The notes under the pieces are model-generated. The model ran no database searches. It was not told where the DNA came from and saw only the letters and a program-made list of their open reading frames with translations. A program made the translations under genes and the position numbers. This document shows positions 55,544-64,000 of a stretch of DNA of 64,000 nt, one piece after another. This DNA comes from Clostridium sp. AM33-3 (GTDB taxonomy: Bacteria > Bacillota > Clostridia > Lachnospirales > Lachnospiraceae): the NCBI RefSeq assembly GCF_003480315.1, contig NZ_QUIV01000002.1, forward strand, positions 159,406 to 223,405, given 5' to 3'. Position 1 is the first letter of the stretch. The number at the start of each line of letters is the position of its first letter.

Positions 55544-57001
55544 ATGGGAACAAATTTATTGGTCACGGCAATTGTTATCGTGTATCTGCTGTTCATGCTG
55601 TGGATCGGCTGGTATTCTTCCACTAAGATCACGAGCAACACAGATTTTATGGTAGCCGGAAGAAGACTGGGACCGTTTTTAATGGCTGGAACGCTGGCCG
55701 CAACTGAGATCGGCGGCGGAAGTTCTCTGGGTGTTGTTCAAAATGGTATGTCAGGCTTTGGTCTGAGCGCATCCTGGTATATTACCACCATGGGTATCGC
55801 GTTCATCATTTTAAGCTTTGTTGCTCCGAGGTTCCGTGCGGCAACCGTCAAGACTGTTCCGGAGTATTTCCGCAGACGATATGGCAAGGAGTGCGGACTG
55901 ATCACCGCTGTGATCATGCTGCTTCCGCTGGTAGGACTGACCGCAGGACAGTTTATTGCATCCGCAGTGATTCTTTCTACCATGTTAAACATTGACTATC
56001 AGGTAGCAGTTATTATCGTAGCAGTGGTAGTTACCGTTTACTCCATCATGGGCGGTCTGTGGAGCGTTACCCTGACCGACTTTGTACAGGTTTTCCTGAT
56101 CGTCATCGGCATGATCATTGCAGTTCCGTTTGCCATGAACTATGCAGGCGGCTGGAGCAGCATTTCCGCAAATATTCCGGAAGGAACCATGAACCTGTTT
56201 GAGGGTTATGATTTATTTGGCATCATTTCCCTGGTGATCATGTATACCGCAACCTTCTCTGTAGGACAGGAGGCAGTATCCCGTTTCTATGCGGCAAAAG
56301 ACGAGAAAGCAGCAAAGGGCGGCGCATGGCTGGCAGCACTGGTCAACTTTATCTACGCATTCATCCCGACCATCCTGGGTATCATCACCCTGGCGCTGAT
56401 CAATATGGGCAAGTTCAGCTCTGAGCAGTTTGCTTCTGTAGGCGCTCGTTATGCGCTTCCGGTTCTGGCCATCAATACGATGCCGGCCCTGATCTGCGGA
56501 CTTCTGTTTGCAGGTATCATTTCCGCGACTATGTCCAGCTCCGACTCTGATCTGCTTGGCGCAGGTTCCATTTTCGCGAATGATATTTACAAAGCCGTTT
56601 TAAAACCGGATGCGTCCAGTGAATCTGTCATGAAGGTTACCAAAATCGTAATGTGTCTGGTAGGTGTGGCATCCATGTTCATTGCGCTGTTTAACACCCA
56701 GAGTATTGTTTCCATCTTAATGTTCTGCTTTACCTTACGTGCAGCAGGCTCTTTCTTCCCGTACGTTATGGGACATTACTGGAAGAAGGCATCCACTGCG
56801 GGAACCATTGCCTCCCTGCTTGCAGGAACCGTTGTAGTCGTGTATCTGGAGCATATTTCCAAGGGTGTGCTGTTTGGCATTAAGTTCAGCCAGCCGATCA
56901 TCCCGGGCCTGGTTGCAGCATTCATTGGATTTGTAGTATTCTCCAAGCTGATGCCGCCGAAGGTAGAGACTACCGAGCTGGCACCGGAAGAGGATGATTA
57001 A
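55544..57001 (+). CDS. Sodium:solute symporter (SSS family)
   Basis: A 485-residue transporter with about thirteen helices. The SSS marks GRRLGPFLMAGTLAATEIGG and AGIISATMSSSDSDLLGAGS are clear. Substrate not identifiable; PutP- and PanF-like proteins are the nearest in pattern. ATG 55544 is preferred over ATG 55538 because the AGGAGGG site is then seven bases away. Confidence 0.92.
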   Translation: MGTNLLVTAIVIVYLLFMLWIGWYSSTKITSNTDFMVAGRRLGPFLMAGTLAATEIGGGSSLGVVQNGMSGFGLSASWYITTMGIAFIILSFVAPRFRAATVKTVPEYFRRRYGKECGLITAVIMLLPLVGLTAGQFIASAVILSTMLNIDYQVAVIIVAVVVTVYSIMGGLWSVTLTDFVQVFLIVIGMIIAVPFAMNYAGGWSSISANIPEGTMNLFEGYDLFGIISLVIMYTATFSVGQEAVSRFYAAKDEKAAKGGAWLAALVNFIYAFIPTILGIITLALINMGKFSSEQFASVGARYALPVLAINTMPALICGLLFAGIISATMSSSDSDLLGAGSIFANDIYKAVLKPDASSESVMKVTKIVMCLVGVASMFIALFNTQSIVSILMFCFTLRAAGSFFPYVMGHYWKKASTAGTIASLLAGTVVVVYLEHISKGVLFGIKFSQPIIPGLVAAFIGFVVFSKLMPPKVETTELAPEEDD

Positions 57002-57026
57002 AAGCATATAAAACCTGCATTATGAG

Positions 57027-57064
57027 AAAAACCCCGGCGGACCGTGATGGCCAGCCGGGGTTTT
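57027..57064. terminator. Bidirectional terminator between symporter and MATE genes
   Basis: AAAACCCCGGC (57028-57038) pairs perfectly with GCCGGGGTTTT (57054-57064), with A- and T-runs on either side. Confidence 0.88.
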
Positions 57065-57077
57065 CCGGTATTCATGC

Positions 57078-58415
57078 TTATGATATCTGTTTCCATTTTC
57101 CTGTCCGGTAATATCCGTAGGAGATCAGGAAGTTTGCGAGCCATCCCAGCGGCACGGCGTACCATATCATGGCAATGCCGTAGACAGGAGCTCCGAGCTT
57201 GGCAATGAGCACACGCAGTCCCAGGTTTACCAGATTGGCGATGGTAAAGACTTTTACGGCTCCGGCACCGCGCAGAATGCCGTCGACCGCCATTTTAAAG
57301 CCGATCATGCAGAAAAAGAAGCCGATGAATCGCAGGTATCCTTCTCCGGTGGCAACAGTCTGGGCAGAGGGAGCACCGTCCAGGAATAGCGCGATCAAAG
57401 GACGGTGGAGCAGCTCCAGGAACAGACACAGGATGACGGCGGTGATGGCAACCATGAGGTTGGCAGTCCGATATCCCAGGGAGATCCGTTCGTGTTTTTC
57501 TGCGCCGATGTTCTGTGCTGTATAGGAGGAAAGGGCGTTTCCGATGGCGGCCATGGGAACCACGCAGAGGGATTCGATCCGCATGCCGGCTGAAAACCCG
57601 GCCAGGATCTGTGTGCCAAAGCCGTTTACCACCGACTGGACCAGCATCATTCCGATAGAAACCGTGGACTGCTGGAGAATGGATGGCAATGCGATGCGGG
57701 ACATGGAGGAAAACTCTGCCTTACTGAACCAGGTTTCTGCTTTCCCGTCTAACCGGCGGAGTGTGTGCAGAAAGATCAGGAAGGAGCAGACCGCCGAGAT
57801 GCCCTGGGCAATAAAGGTCGCGTAAGCGGCACCGGCAACACCGAGATGCAGGGTGGCCACCATGTACAGATCCAGAAAGATATTCAGCACCGAGGAGAAG
57901 ATCAGCAGATACAGCGGAATCCGCGATTCACCGAGGGCATTGAACATGGAGGAAAGGATGTTGTACATAAACAAAAAGGGCAGACCGTAAAAGTAAATGT
58001 TTAAGTAGATTACAGCAATGTCCATGGCATCGGCCGGGGTGTTTAAGGCTTCCATGATCTGTCTGCTGAAGCACAGGCCAATGCCGCCAAGCAGCAGACT
58101 GATGAGCAGGAAGGAAAGCATGGCGGTACGGATACTGGTTTTCATGCGGCTGTAGGCATGTCCACCGAAATGCTGGCTGATGATGACCGACGCGCCGATA
58201 CCGCCGCCGATGGCAACACAGATAAAAATGCTGGTCAGCGCATAGGACGCGCCGACTGCGGCCAGTGCGGTTTCTCCTACATAATGTCCGACAATAGCGG
58301 AGTCTACAATGGTGTATGCCTGCTGGAACAGATTTCCGATGATCATGGGAAGCGCAAAGGCAAACAGTGCCCGGGATGGCTTTTCTGTGATCAGATAGTC
58401 TTTATTCTTGTTCAT
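57078..58415 (-). CDS. MATE family efflux transporter
   Basis: A 445-residue protein with twelve predicted helices in two MatE repeats (FALPMIIGNLFQQAYTIVDSAIVG at the start; IALPSILQQSTVSIGMMLVQ for the second). It exports drugs or metabolites using an ion gradient. Its ATG overlaps the ArsR gene stop by four bases, so the regulator probably controls it. Confidence 0.94.
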   Translation of the reverse strand: MNKNKDYLITEKPSRALFAFALPMIIGNLFQQAYTIVDSAIVGHYVGETALAAVGASYALTSIFICVAIGGGIGASVIISQHFGGHAYSRMKTSIRTAMLSFLLISLLLGGIGLCFSRQIMEALNTPADAMDIAVIYLNIYFYGLPFLFMYNILSSMFNALGESRIPLYLLIFSSVLNIFLDLYMVATLHLGVAGAAYATFIAQGISAVCSFLIFLHTLRRLDGKAETWFSKAEFSSMSRIALPSILQQSTVSIGMMLVQSVVNGFGTQILAGFSAGMRIESLCVVPMAAIGNALSSYTAQNIGAEKHERISLGYRTANLMVAITAVILCLFLELLHRPLIALFLDGAPSAQTVATGEGYLRFIGFFFCMIGFKMAVDGILRGAGAVKVFTIANLVNLGLRVLIAKLGAPVYGIAMIWYAVPLGWLANFLISYGYYRTGKWKQIS

Positions 58416-58759
58416 GATTTTCTGGAATCTCCTCTCCTGCTGCAGGACGCAGCAAATTCACAGTCACAGTTTTCCTGATCCCAGTGTGTTTTTTCTGTTT
58501 CTGACAGCGCCTGGCAAAGGGCATTGACAGCCCGGAGCATCAGGTCTTTGTTCACCTGGTAATGCATCTGGTAATCGATTCGCAGACCGGTGACCAGGCC
58601 ACAGTTTTTTAACACCTGCAGGTGCTGGGATACCGCCGATTCACTGATGCCCAGTTTTGCGGAAAGTGCCTTTCCACAGTAATGATGATTTAACAAAAGC
58701 ATAAGAATCTGGTAGCGTGTAGGCATGGTAATGATATGAAGCAACTCAAGATCAGTCAT
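58412..58759 (-). CDS. ArsR-family regulator with a Cys-rich tail
   Basis: A 115-residue winged helix regulator: LSAKLGISESAVSQHLQVLKNCGLV is the recognition helix region. The tail carries Cys98, Cys100 and Cys106, which might bind metal or sense thiol state. AAGGAGG precedes the ATG. It forms an operon with the MATE gene. Confidence 0.9.
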   Translation of the reverse strand: MTDLELLHIITMPTRYQILMLLLNHHYCGKALSAKLGISESAVSQHLQVLKNCGLVTGLRIDYQMHYQVNKDLMLRAVNALCQALSETEKTHWDQENCDCEFAASCSRRGDSRKS

Positions 58760-58778
58760 GAATGCCTCCTTTATAATG

Positions 58779-58835
58779 AAGTATTTGCTTAATAAAGCTA
58801 TTACTTAATTATAGGGAGAAAAAAATAAAAGTCAA
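58779..58835 (-). promoter_or_regulatory. ArsR-MATE promoter and candidate operator
   Basis: On the minus strand -35 TTGACT (58830-58835), 16 bp, -10 TATAAT (58808-58813). An imperfect palindrome (22 of 28 symmetrical positions, 58779-58806, arms AAGTA and TACTT) lies immediately downstream, where bound repressor would block initiation. Confidence 0.6.
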
Positions 58836-58871
58836 GTATCTGTAATTATAGATGGGAAAAATGTGCTGGTG

Positions 58872-58909
58872 AAAGAAAATGCCCAGGCACACTGAATATG
58901 CCTGGGTAT
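58872..58909 (-). terminator. Terminator of the peptide/nickel transporter operon
   Basis: ATGCCCAGGCA (58879-58889) pairs with TGCCTGGGTAT (58899-58909, one wobble); the A-rich left flank is the U-tract on the minus strand. Confidence 0.75.
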
Positions 58910-58928
58910 CAGCCTAAGGGTAACAGAT

Positions 58929-59879
58929 TTACAGCTTTCCGTATGCAATGAGCGGATCTCCGCTTCTTACTCCAAGACTTAGAGTGTAGTAAAGCACCAC
59001 TCCCTCAAATGGGGCAGTATAGCGGGCAATTTCATTTCCATAAGAATCCCTCAGGGTGCCAAGCAAGGCACCCTGTTTTAATTTCTGACCGGCTTCAGAC
59101 ACTGCGGGATACCAGAAGCCATCCGCGGGCGCTTCCTCGTAGACGGCTTTGCGGATTTCGGTCTGCGGAAAGCAGGCAGATACCATGTCCACATGCAGGA
59201 TTCCCAGATGCCGCATCAGCTCATACACATTTTCCCGGCATGCAGAAACCTCTTCTCCACTCCACAGCCCCCGTTCTCCGCGCTCTACTAAAAGGGCGGG
59301 GATGCCGCACTGGGCTGCCCAGCTGTAAAGTCCGTTTCTGGAGGTGGAGGCAACCCGGTAAGGAACGGAGAGGCTTTCAGCGGCTGCACAAGCTGCGGCA
59401 GACAAGGATTCCGGAACGGCTGTTGGAAAGAAGAGCAGCGGTGTCAGTGCTTCGTTGACATCGCCACCGTGCAGGTCCATCAGGAAATCCGCTTCAGGGT
59501 ACAGGGTTTCTTCCAGCACTCTGGCAAGCTGGCTGGAAAAGGTGCCATCGGATTTGCCGGGAAACATCCGGTTTAAGTTTTGTCCGTCGGTCGGGATGGT
59601 CTGTTTGCTGCCATGGTAGAAGCCTTCTGGGTTTACCAGGGGAAGAAGGATTACGCGGCCGGAGAGAGCGGCAGGCTCCAGTTCTCTTTTCAGCCGGTTC
59701 AGTGCTTCGATGCCGACATATTCACAGCCGTGAACACCGGCTGTCACCACCAGGGTTTTTCCGGGGCGGCAGCCGCAGATCACGGTCATTTCTACAGGAT
59801 AGGGGCTGGTGACAGGCAGCAGGAGGGTCTGTTTTTCTCCGCTGCCGGCTTTTAAGTCAGACAGTCTCATAAATTTCAA
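58929..59879 (-). CDS. AstE/AspA-like zinc deacylase (M14 family)
   Basis: A protein of about 316 residues of the succinylglutamate desuccinylase/aspartoacylase group. GVHGCEYVGIEAL provides the His and Glu zinc ligands, LMDLHGGD the third His. A C-terminal biotinyl-like beta domain ends the chain. The start is uncertain: TTG 59879 is five bases after AAAGGAG, ATG 59870 fourteen bases. It ends an ABC transporter operon, so it may deacylate or process the imported substrate. Confidence 0.8.
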   Translation of the reverse strand: MKFMRLSDLKAGSGEKQTLLLPVTSPYPVEMTVICGCRPGKTLVVTAGVHGCEYVGIEALNRLKRELEPAALSGRVILLPLVNPEGFYHGSKQTIPTDGQNLNRMFPGKSDGTFSSQLARVLEETLYPEADFLMDLHGGDVNEALTPLLFFPTAVPESLSAAACAAAESLSVPYRVASTSRNGLYSWAAQCGIPALLVERGERGLWSGEEVSACRENVYELMRHLGILHVDMVSACFPQTEIRKAVYEEAPADGFWYPAVSEAGQKLKQGALLGTLRDSYGNEIARYTAPFEGVVLYYTLSLGVRSGDPLIAYGKL

Positions 59880-59889
59880 AAATTCTCCT

Positions 59890-60669
59890 TTAGTCAAATT
59901 CGATCATGGAAGCCAGGAGCTTCTTTGCGTATTCGTCTTTGGTCTCCGCAATGTGTGACACCGGGATGTGTTCGGTAATGCGGCCGTGGTAGAGAAAGAG
60001 CACGTCATCGCAGATGTAGGTGACAGAGGTCAGGTCATGGGTGATGAAAATATAGGTCAGTCCCAGCTTTTCCTTCAGTTCACGCAGAAGGTCCATGATC
60101 TGGACCTGGGTGTGGGCATCCAGGGAGGAGATGGCTTCGTCAAAGAGGATGATCTCAGGCTGGCATGCCACGGCCCGGGCAATGCAGACGCGCTGCAGCT
60201 GTCCGCCGGATAACTCGTGTGGATACCGGTCTGCGTAGGAAGCGTTTAAGCCGACCAGCTCTAAGAGGCGGCTGGTTTCTTCTGCCTGGTTTAACCGGAT
60301 TTTCTGGTTACGCTCTCTTGCGGCCAGTCCTTCCGCAATGATCTCCTTTACCCGGAAGCGTGGATTTGCGGAGGTGGTATAATCCTGGAATACAACACTT
60401 AAGCGCTTCTGCAGGTTTTTCCGGCCGCTTCTGGATGCGTAGACGGAAGTACCGTGAATCTTCAGTTCGCCGCTGTCAGGTTTTAACAGGCCGCAGATCA
60501 CGCGGCCCAGGGTGGACTTTCCACTTCCGGATTCGCCCAGGATTCCAAGGCAGGTTCCCTGGGGCACCTTTAAGGAAACATCAAAGAGAACCTGATCTCT
60601 GGTGGTGCCGAACAGTTTTTCCTGGCGTTCGCTGCGGAAACTGACATTGATGTTACTTATTTCAAGCAT
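59890..60669 (-). CDS. Peptide/nickel-type ABC transporter ATPase (DppF/NikE-like)
   Basis: A 259-residue ATPase. Walker A GESGSGKST, signature LSGGQLQRV and Walker B ILFDEAIS are intact. ATG 60669 follows AAGGAGAG and overlaps the preceding ATPase gene by eight bases. Confidence 0.92.
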   Translation of the reverse strand: MLEISNINVSFRSERQEKLFGTTRDQVLFDVSLKVPQGTCLGILGESGSGKSTLGRVICGLLKPDSGELKIHGTSVYASRSGRKNLQKRLSVVFQDYTTSANPRFRVKEIIAEGLAARERNQKIRLNQAEETSRLLELVGLNASYADRYPHELSGGQLQRVCIARAVACQPEIILFDEAISSLDAHTQVQIMDLLRELKEKLGLTYIFITHDLTSVTYICDDVLFLYHGRITEHIPVSHIAETKDEYAKKLLASMIEFD

Positions 60670-61492
60670 TGGAACTCTCCTTTCCATGTAAAATCTGGCG
60701 GTAGCGGTGCATGACGGCAGAACGTTTCTCCACCAGCATGCGGGTGTACGGGTCATCGGCATGTTTGAGAATGTGGTCGAAGCTTCCGCTGTCGACTACA
60801 TGTCCGCTGTTCATGACCAGGATGCGGTCGGCAACCTTGGAGATGGCTCCCAGGTCATGGGTAATGAACAGCATGGCGGTGTTTTTCTGCTTTTTGATAC
60901 GGATAAATTCTTCCAGAATCTCATACTGTGTGATGGCATCGATGGCGGTGGTCGGCTCATCGGCGATCAGAAGCTCCGGCTGCAGGGCCATGGCAATGCC
61001 GATCATAATGCGCTGGAGCATGCCGCCGGAAAGCTGGTGCGGGTATTTTTCCAGAACCTCTTCGCCGTTCCGGATCCGCATCTGATCGAGAATTTCCAGA
61101 CACCGGCTGCGAATCTCCTGGGCGTTCCAGGAGGTGTGGGTGGCAAAGGTTTCAGCCATCTGGTTTCCAATGCGGTAGAGCGGGTCAAAACAGGTCATGG
61201 GATTTTGCAGGACCATGGTGATCCGGCTTCCGCGGAGGCGGCGCAGCTCCTCTTTGGTTTCTTTTAACAGGTCCTGGCCGTCAAAGATGGCGCTTCCGGA
61301 AACCTGGAAATTCTTATCCAGCAGGCCGAGAACAGATTTTACGGTCATGCTCTTGCCACTTCCGGACTCGCCGAGAATGCCGAGACATTCACCGGGACGG
61401 ACCTCAAAGCTGACATCTTCCACCAGCTTTTTGGAGACTCTGCGGTGCTGCAGAGTGACATTTAAGTTTTCTACTTTTAAAATGGCAGACAT
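60662..61492 (-). CDS. Peptide/nickel-type ABC transporter ATPase (DppD/NikD-like)
   Basis: A 276-residue ATPase with GESGSGKS, LSGGMLQRI and LLIADEPTTAID. It pairs with the DppF-like ATPase. Its ATG overlaps the permease stop (TAATG). Confidence 0.92.
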   Translation of the reverse strand: MSAILKVENLNVTLQHRRVSKKLVEDVSFEVRPGECLGILGESGSGKSMTVKSVLGLLDKNFQVSGSAIFDGQDLLKETKEELRRLRGSRITMVLQNPMTCFDPLYRIGNQMAETFATHTSWNAQEIRSRCLEILDQMRIRNGEEVLEKYPHQLSGGMLQRIMIGIAMALQPELLIADEPTTAIDAITQYEILEEFIRIKKQKNTAMLFITHDLGAISKVADRILVMNSGHVVDSGSFDHILKHADDPYTRMLVEKRSAVMHRYRQILHGKESSNA

Positions 61493-62313
61493 TACAGCAC
61501 CTCCTTCGGGTCAAGAACATCGCGGATGGCGTCGCCCATTAAGTTAAAAGCAGAAACCAGAACAACGATGGCGATACCCGGTACCAGCATCTGGGCCGGG
61601 TTGCTGGTCAGGACATTTTTTGCTTCGCTGAGCATGGCCCCCCATTCCGGCGTCGGAGCCTGTACACCGAGTCCCAGGAAGGACAGGGTGGAAATGTTGA
61701 TGATGGCCCAGCCTACATCCAGGGAAGAGAGCACGGCCAGGTCTGCCGCAATGGAAGGAACCAGGTGACGGAAGAGGATGAAACGCTCCGGAGTGCCAAC
61801 ACAGCGGGAAAACTGGACAAAGTTCCGGTCGCGGTACTGCATGACGCCGGTGCGGATCATGCGGGCATACCAGGCCCATTTGATGAAGACGTTCGCCAGA
61901 ATGACGTTCTGGACGTTGATGCCGAGCAGCGCAACGACTGCAAATACCATGATCTGGCTGGGGAAGGAAAGCATCACATCCACCACACGCATGATCAGCT
62001 CTTCGGTGATACCGCGGAAATAACCGGCCAGAAGTCCCATCAGGGCGCCCAGTCCAATGGTGCCAAGCATGGTTAAAACAGCAAGCCCAAGGGTTGGGCG
62101 GATGCCGTAGACCATGCGGGAAAGAATGCAGCGGCCCAGGTTATCGGTGCCCAGCGGATATTCCTTGCTGAAGTGGGCAAATTTGTTGAGAATGTCGGTA
62201 GCGTAAGGGTCATGCGGGGCAATGACCGGGGCAAAGATGCCCATCAGAGCTACGATCAGCACCAGAGAGACGGTACCGACAGCAGTTTTATTATGAAGAA
62301 AACGGTGTAACAT
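61492..62313 (-). CDS. Peptide/nickel-type ABC transporter permease (DppC/NikC-like)
   Basis: A 273-residue permease with five to six helices and the EAA-type loop (FSRCVGTPERFILFRHLVPS). It overlaps both neighbours within TAATG junctions, showing coupled translation. Confidence 0.92.
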   Translation of the reverse strand: MLHRFLHNKTAVGTVSLVLIVALMGIFAPVIAPHDPYATDILNKFAHFSKEYPLGTDNLGRCILSRMVYGIRPTLGLAVLTMLGTIGLGALMGLLAGYFRGITEELIMRVVDVMLSFPSQIMVFAVVALLGINVQNVILANVFIKWAWYARMIRTGVMQYRDRNFVQFSRCVGTPERFILFRHLVPSIAADLAVLSSLDVGWAIINISTLSFLGLGVQAPTPEWGAMLSEAKNVLTSNPAQMLVPGIAIVVLVSAFNLMGDAIRDVLDPKEVL

Positions 62314-63254
62314 TAGTTGCCCTCCTTTCGCATACGCGGATCAGACACCGTCTGAAGAATATCAAACAGCAGGTTAAATACGACAAACAGAACGCCGATC
62401 AGAAGCACATAGGTCTGGATCACCGGATAGTCCCGGTTGAAAATGGAACTGATGCACAGAGTTCCGAGTCCCGGCCACGCAAATACATTTTCCACGACGA
62501 TGGTTCCGGAGATCAGCTGCGGAATACTCATACCGATGGCAACGATGCAGGTGTGCATGGAGTTTTTCAGGATATGTTTTACCAGAATGGATTTCTGCGG
62601 CAGGCCGCGGACGTTGGCGTAGAGCACATAGTCCTGTTTCATGTTTTCCAGCATATTGTTGCGGATCAGGCGGATATAGGTGGAAATGTAGCTTAAGGAT
62701 ACGGTAAAGGCCGGTAAGATCAGGTGTTTGATGGTTCCGTTTCCACTGGTAGGAAGAAGATCCAGTTTAATGGAAATCAGCCACATCATCAGAAGGCCGA
62801 CCCAGTAAGCCGGCATGGCGGTGGTCATGAAGACAATGCCGCGCATGATCCGGTCAAACCAGCCATCCTTGTATACCGCGCACAGAAAGCCGATCGGCAG
62901 GCTTAACAGGATTACCATGACGAGGGAAGCACCCGCCAGCTGAAGGGTAGCCGGCATGCAGCGCAGCAGCTCACCTGCCACGGTACGGGTCGGGTTCACA
63001 TAGCTGATGCCGAAGTCACCGCGCAGACAGTCCAGTACCCAGGTGAAATAGCGGACCAGATACGGCTTGTCCAGTCCAAGCTCCGCCCGGACCTCGGCAA
63101 TGGCTTCTTCGGTAATGATGGGAACCTGGCGTACGCGCAAGGCTACCTCAGCCGGGTCGGATGGGATCAGGTTGATAAAAACAAAGCACACAAAGGAAAT
63201 AATGAGAAGCAGCGGGATCGCGGAAAGGATTCGCTTGATGATATATGGTTTCAA
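62313..63254 (-). CDS. Peptide/nickel-type ABC transporter permease (DppB/NikB-like)
   Basis: A 313-residue permease. ELGLDKPYLVRYFTWVLDCL and GDFGISYV are the B-subunit marks, and the overall pattern recalls NikB as much as DppB, so nickel or a metallophore is a possible substrate. The start is TTG 63254, with GGAGG seven bases upstream; a longer frame lacks a site. Confidence 0.9.
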   Translation of the reverse strand: MKPYIIKRILSAIPLLLIISFVCFVFINLIPSDPAEVALRVRQVPIITEEAIAEVRAELGLDKPYLVRYFTWVLDCLRGDFGISYVNPTRTVAGELLRCMPATLQLAGASLVMVILLSLPIGFLCAVYKDGWFDRIMRGIVFMTTAMPAYWVGLLMMWLISIKLDLLPTSGNGTIKHLILPAFTVSLSYISTYIRLIRNNMLENMKQDYVLYANVRGLPQKSILVKHILKNSMHTCIVAIGMSIPQLISGTIVVENVFAWPGLGTLCISSIFNRDYPVIQTYVLLIGVLFVVFNLLFDILQTVSDPRMRKEGN

Positions 63255-63303
63255 AACAGTACCTCCGGTAAAAATCAACAAACGTGTGAACCGTAACAAT
63301 ACA

Positions 63304-63327
63304 AAGCCGCCTCGCGGGAGACGGCTT
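63304..63327 (-). terminator. Weak terminator or attenuator between binding-protein and permease genes
   Basis: AAGCCGCCTC (63304-63313) pairs with GAGACGGCTT (63318-63327, one wobble) around a 4-base loop; the minus-strand tail TTGTATTGTT is only moderately U-rich. Confidence 0.5.
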
Positions 63328-63361
63328 CGTACACATTTCAGGTTGAATTACTCCTCAGAAC

Positions 63362-64000
63362 TTAGAAAGAGAAATCCTGGAATGGAACTTCATACTGAGT
63401 CTGGGTAAAGTGGAAGCCCTTCATATCGGAACGATAAATGGCTTTATTGCACTCATAGGTCAGCGGAATGTAAACCGCGTCCTCATGCAGATGGGTCAGA
63501 ACATAGGTGTAAAGCTCCTGACGTCTGTCCTCGTCGGTGGTGATGAGGATCTCAGTGATGGCTTCGTCAATCTCGGCTTTATCATCCAGGCCAAGCTGGG
63601 CTGCGTAGTCACCGTATACCGGCGCACGCATCGCTGCCAGAGAGGACTGTGGATCATACGGGGTACCCCAGCAGATGTTGAATACCATATCGAAATTACC
63701 AGCCTTCATGTTGTCGCGGTAGGACTGCTCCTCCTCACCGTGGATGTTTAAGGAAACACCGATGGTCTGATACTCACTCTGCAGATACTCGGCAATGGAT
63801 TTCTCGGTAACGCTGTCACTGTTGTAAAGCAGGTCGATGTTTAACTGCTTTCCGTCCTTCTCGCGGATATTGCCGGAACCCATCTTCCAGCCTGCGTCAT
63901 CCAGGATCTGGCCAGCCAGCTCTAAGTCGTAGGCATACGGCTCCAGGTCAATGTTGCAGTACGGGATGGTTTTTGCAAACAGGGTGTCAGCCGGTTTCTC
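63362..64000 (-). CDS. Peptide/nickel ABC transporter substrate-binding protein (5' end outside window)
   Basis: The last 212 residues of an SBP_bac_5 family lipoprotein; the frame is open to base 64000 and its start lies beyond the window. DLEPYAYDLELAGQILDDAGW is the conserved C-terminal-lobe region. It heads the operon with two permeases, two ATPases and the AstE-like enzyme. Confidence 0.9.
   Translation of the reverse strand, partial: EKPADTLFAKTIPYCNIDLEPYAYDLELAGQILDDAGWKMGSGNIREKDGKQLNIDLLYNSDSVTEKSIAEYLQSEYQTIGVSLNIHGEEEQSYRDNMKAGNFDMVFNICWGTPYDPQSSLAAMRAPVYGDYAAQLGLDDKAEIDEAITEILITTDEDRRQELYTYVLTHLHEDAVYIPLTYECNKAIYRSDMKGFHFTQTQYEVPFQDFSF

Overview
The window looks like a chromosome segment of an anaerobic gut Clostridium relative, most likely a Lachnospiraceae-type Firmicute. 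The reasons are canonical AGGAGG ribosome-binding sites and sigma-A promoters with 16-18 bp spacers, a CIRCE/HrcA-controlled clpB, a BirA-type biotin operator, [FeFe]-hydrogenase, hybrid-cluster protein, phosphoketolase, bile salt hydrolase and a Na+-type ATP synthase c-subunit. The genus cannot be fixed from sequence reading alone. Nothing recognisable as prophage, insertion sequence or CRISPR array was seen.

Layout. 1-420: tRNA-Phe, tRNA-Gly and a terminator. 0.4-6.65 kb: a Uma2-family nuclease (-), then an operon of LRR protein, VWA/DUF2201 protein, MoxR ATPase and MscS channel (+). 6.7-13 kb: hcp (-) divergent from bile salt hydrolase (+), an AT-rich two-TM protein, an alpha/beta hydrolase, and bioB-bioY (-) with a BirA operator. 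13.3-19.7 kb: clpB, a LysR regulator, and a divergent phosphoketolase. 19.8-25.5 kb: a two-gene [FeFe]-hydrogenase operon (-), a small cupin (-), and an internally deleted malic enzyme (+) behind a structured leader. 25.6-33 kb: a complete F1Fo ATP synthase operon. 33-39.3 kb: a Phd/ParE-type toxin-antitoxin pair, a second cupin, and a potassium locus ktrB-ktrA-small ORF-kdpD-kdpE (-). 39.4-44.1 kb: a DUF3810 peptidase-like membrane protein, glgB with a repetitive Lys/Ala/Thr tail, and rbsK. 44.2-53.3 kb: a nucleoside uptake and cleavage operon (nucleoside hydrolase, three uridine-phosphorylase-family enzymes, a GntR regulator and a BMP-type ABC transporter) whose binding-protein gene carries an in-frame amber stop. 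53.4-58.8 kb: an AgrC/AgrA-like two-component pair divergent from a sodium:solute symporter, and an ArsR-MATE pair. 58.9-64 kb: a peptide/nickel-type ABC transporter operon with an AstE/AspA-like metallo-deacylase, cut by the window edge.

How the genes work together. Phosphoketolase, hydrogenase, malic enzyme, ATP synthase and glycogen branching enzyme belong to fermentative carbon and energy metabolism. The nucleoside operon plus ribokinase releases and phosphorylates ribose from imported nucleosides. The ktr/kdpDE locus handles potassium.

The least expected signals are regulatory or mutational. A GTTG-N6-CAAC palindrome sits 22 bp from the -10 in both the hcp and cupin promoters. A CGTAACTG/CAGTTACG inverted repeat recurs in three leaders or intergenic gaps. 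A branched leader RNA candidate precedes the malic enzyme. Two otherwise well-preserved genes are broken: malic enzyme by an in-frame deletion and the BMP lipoprotein by a nonsense codon.
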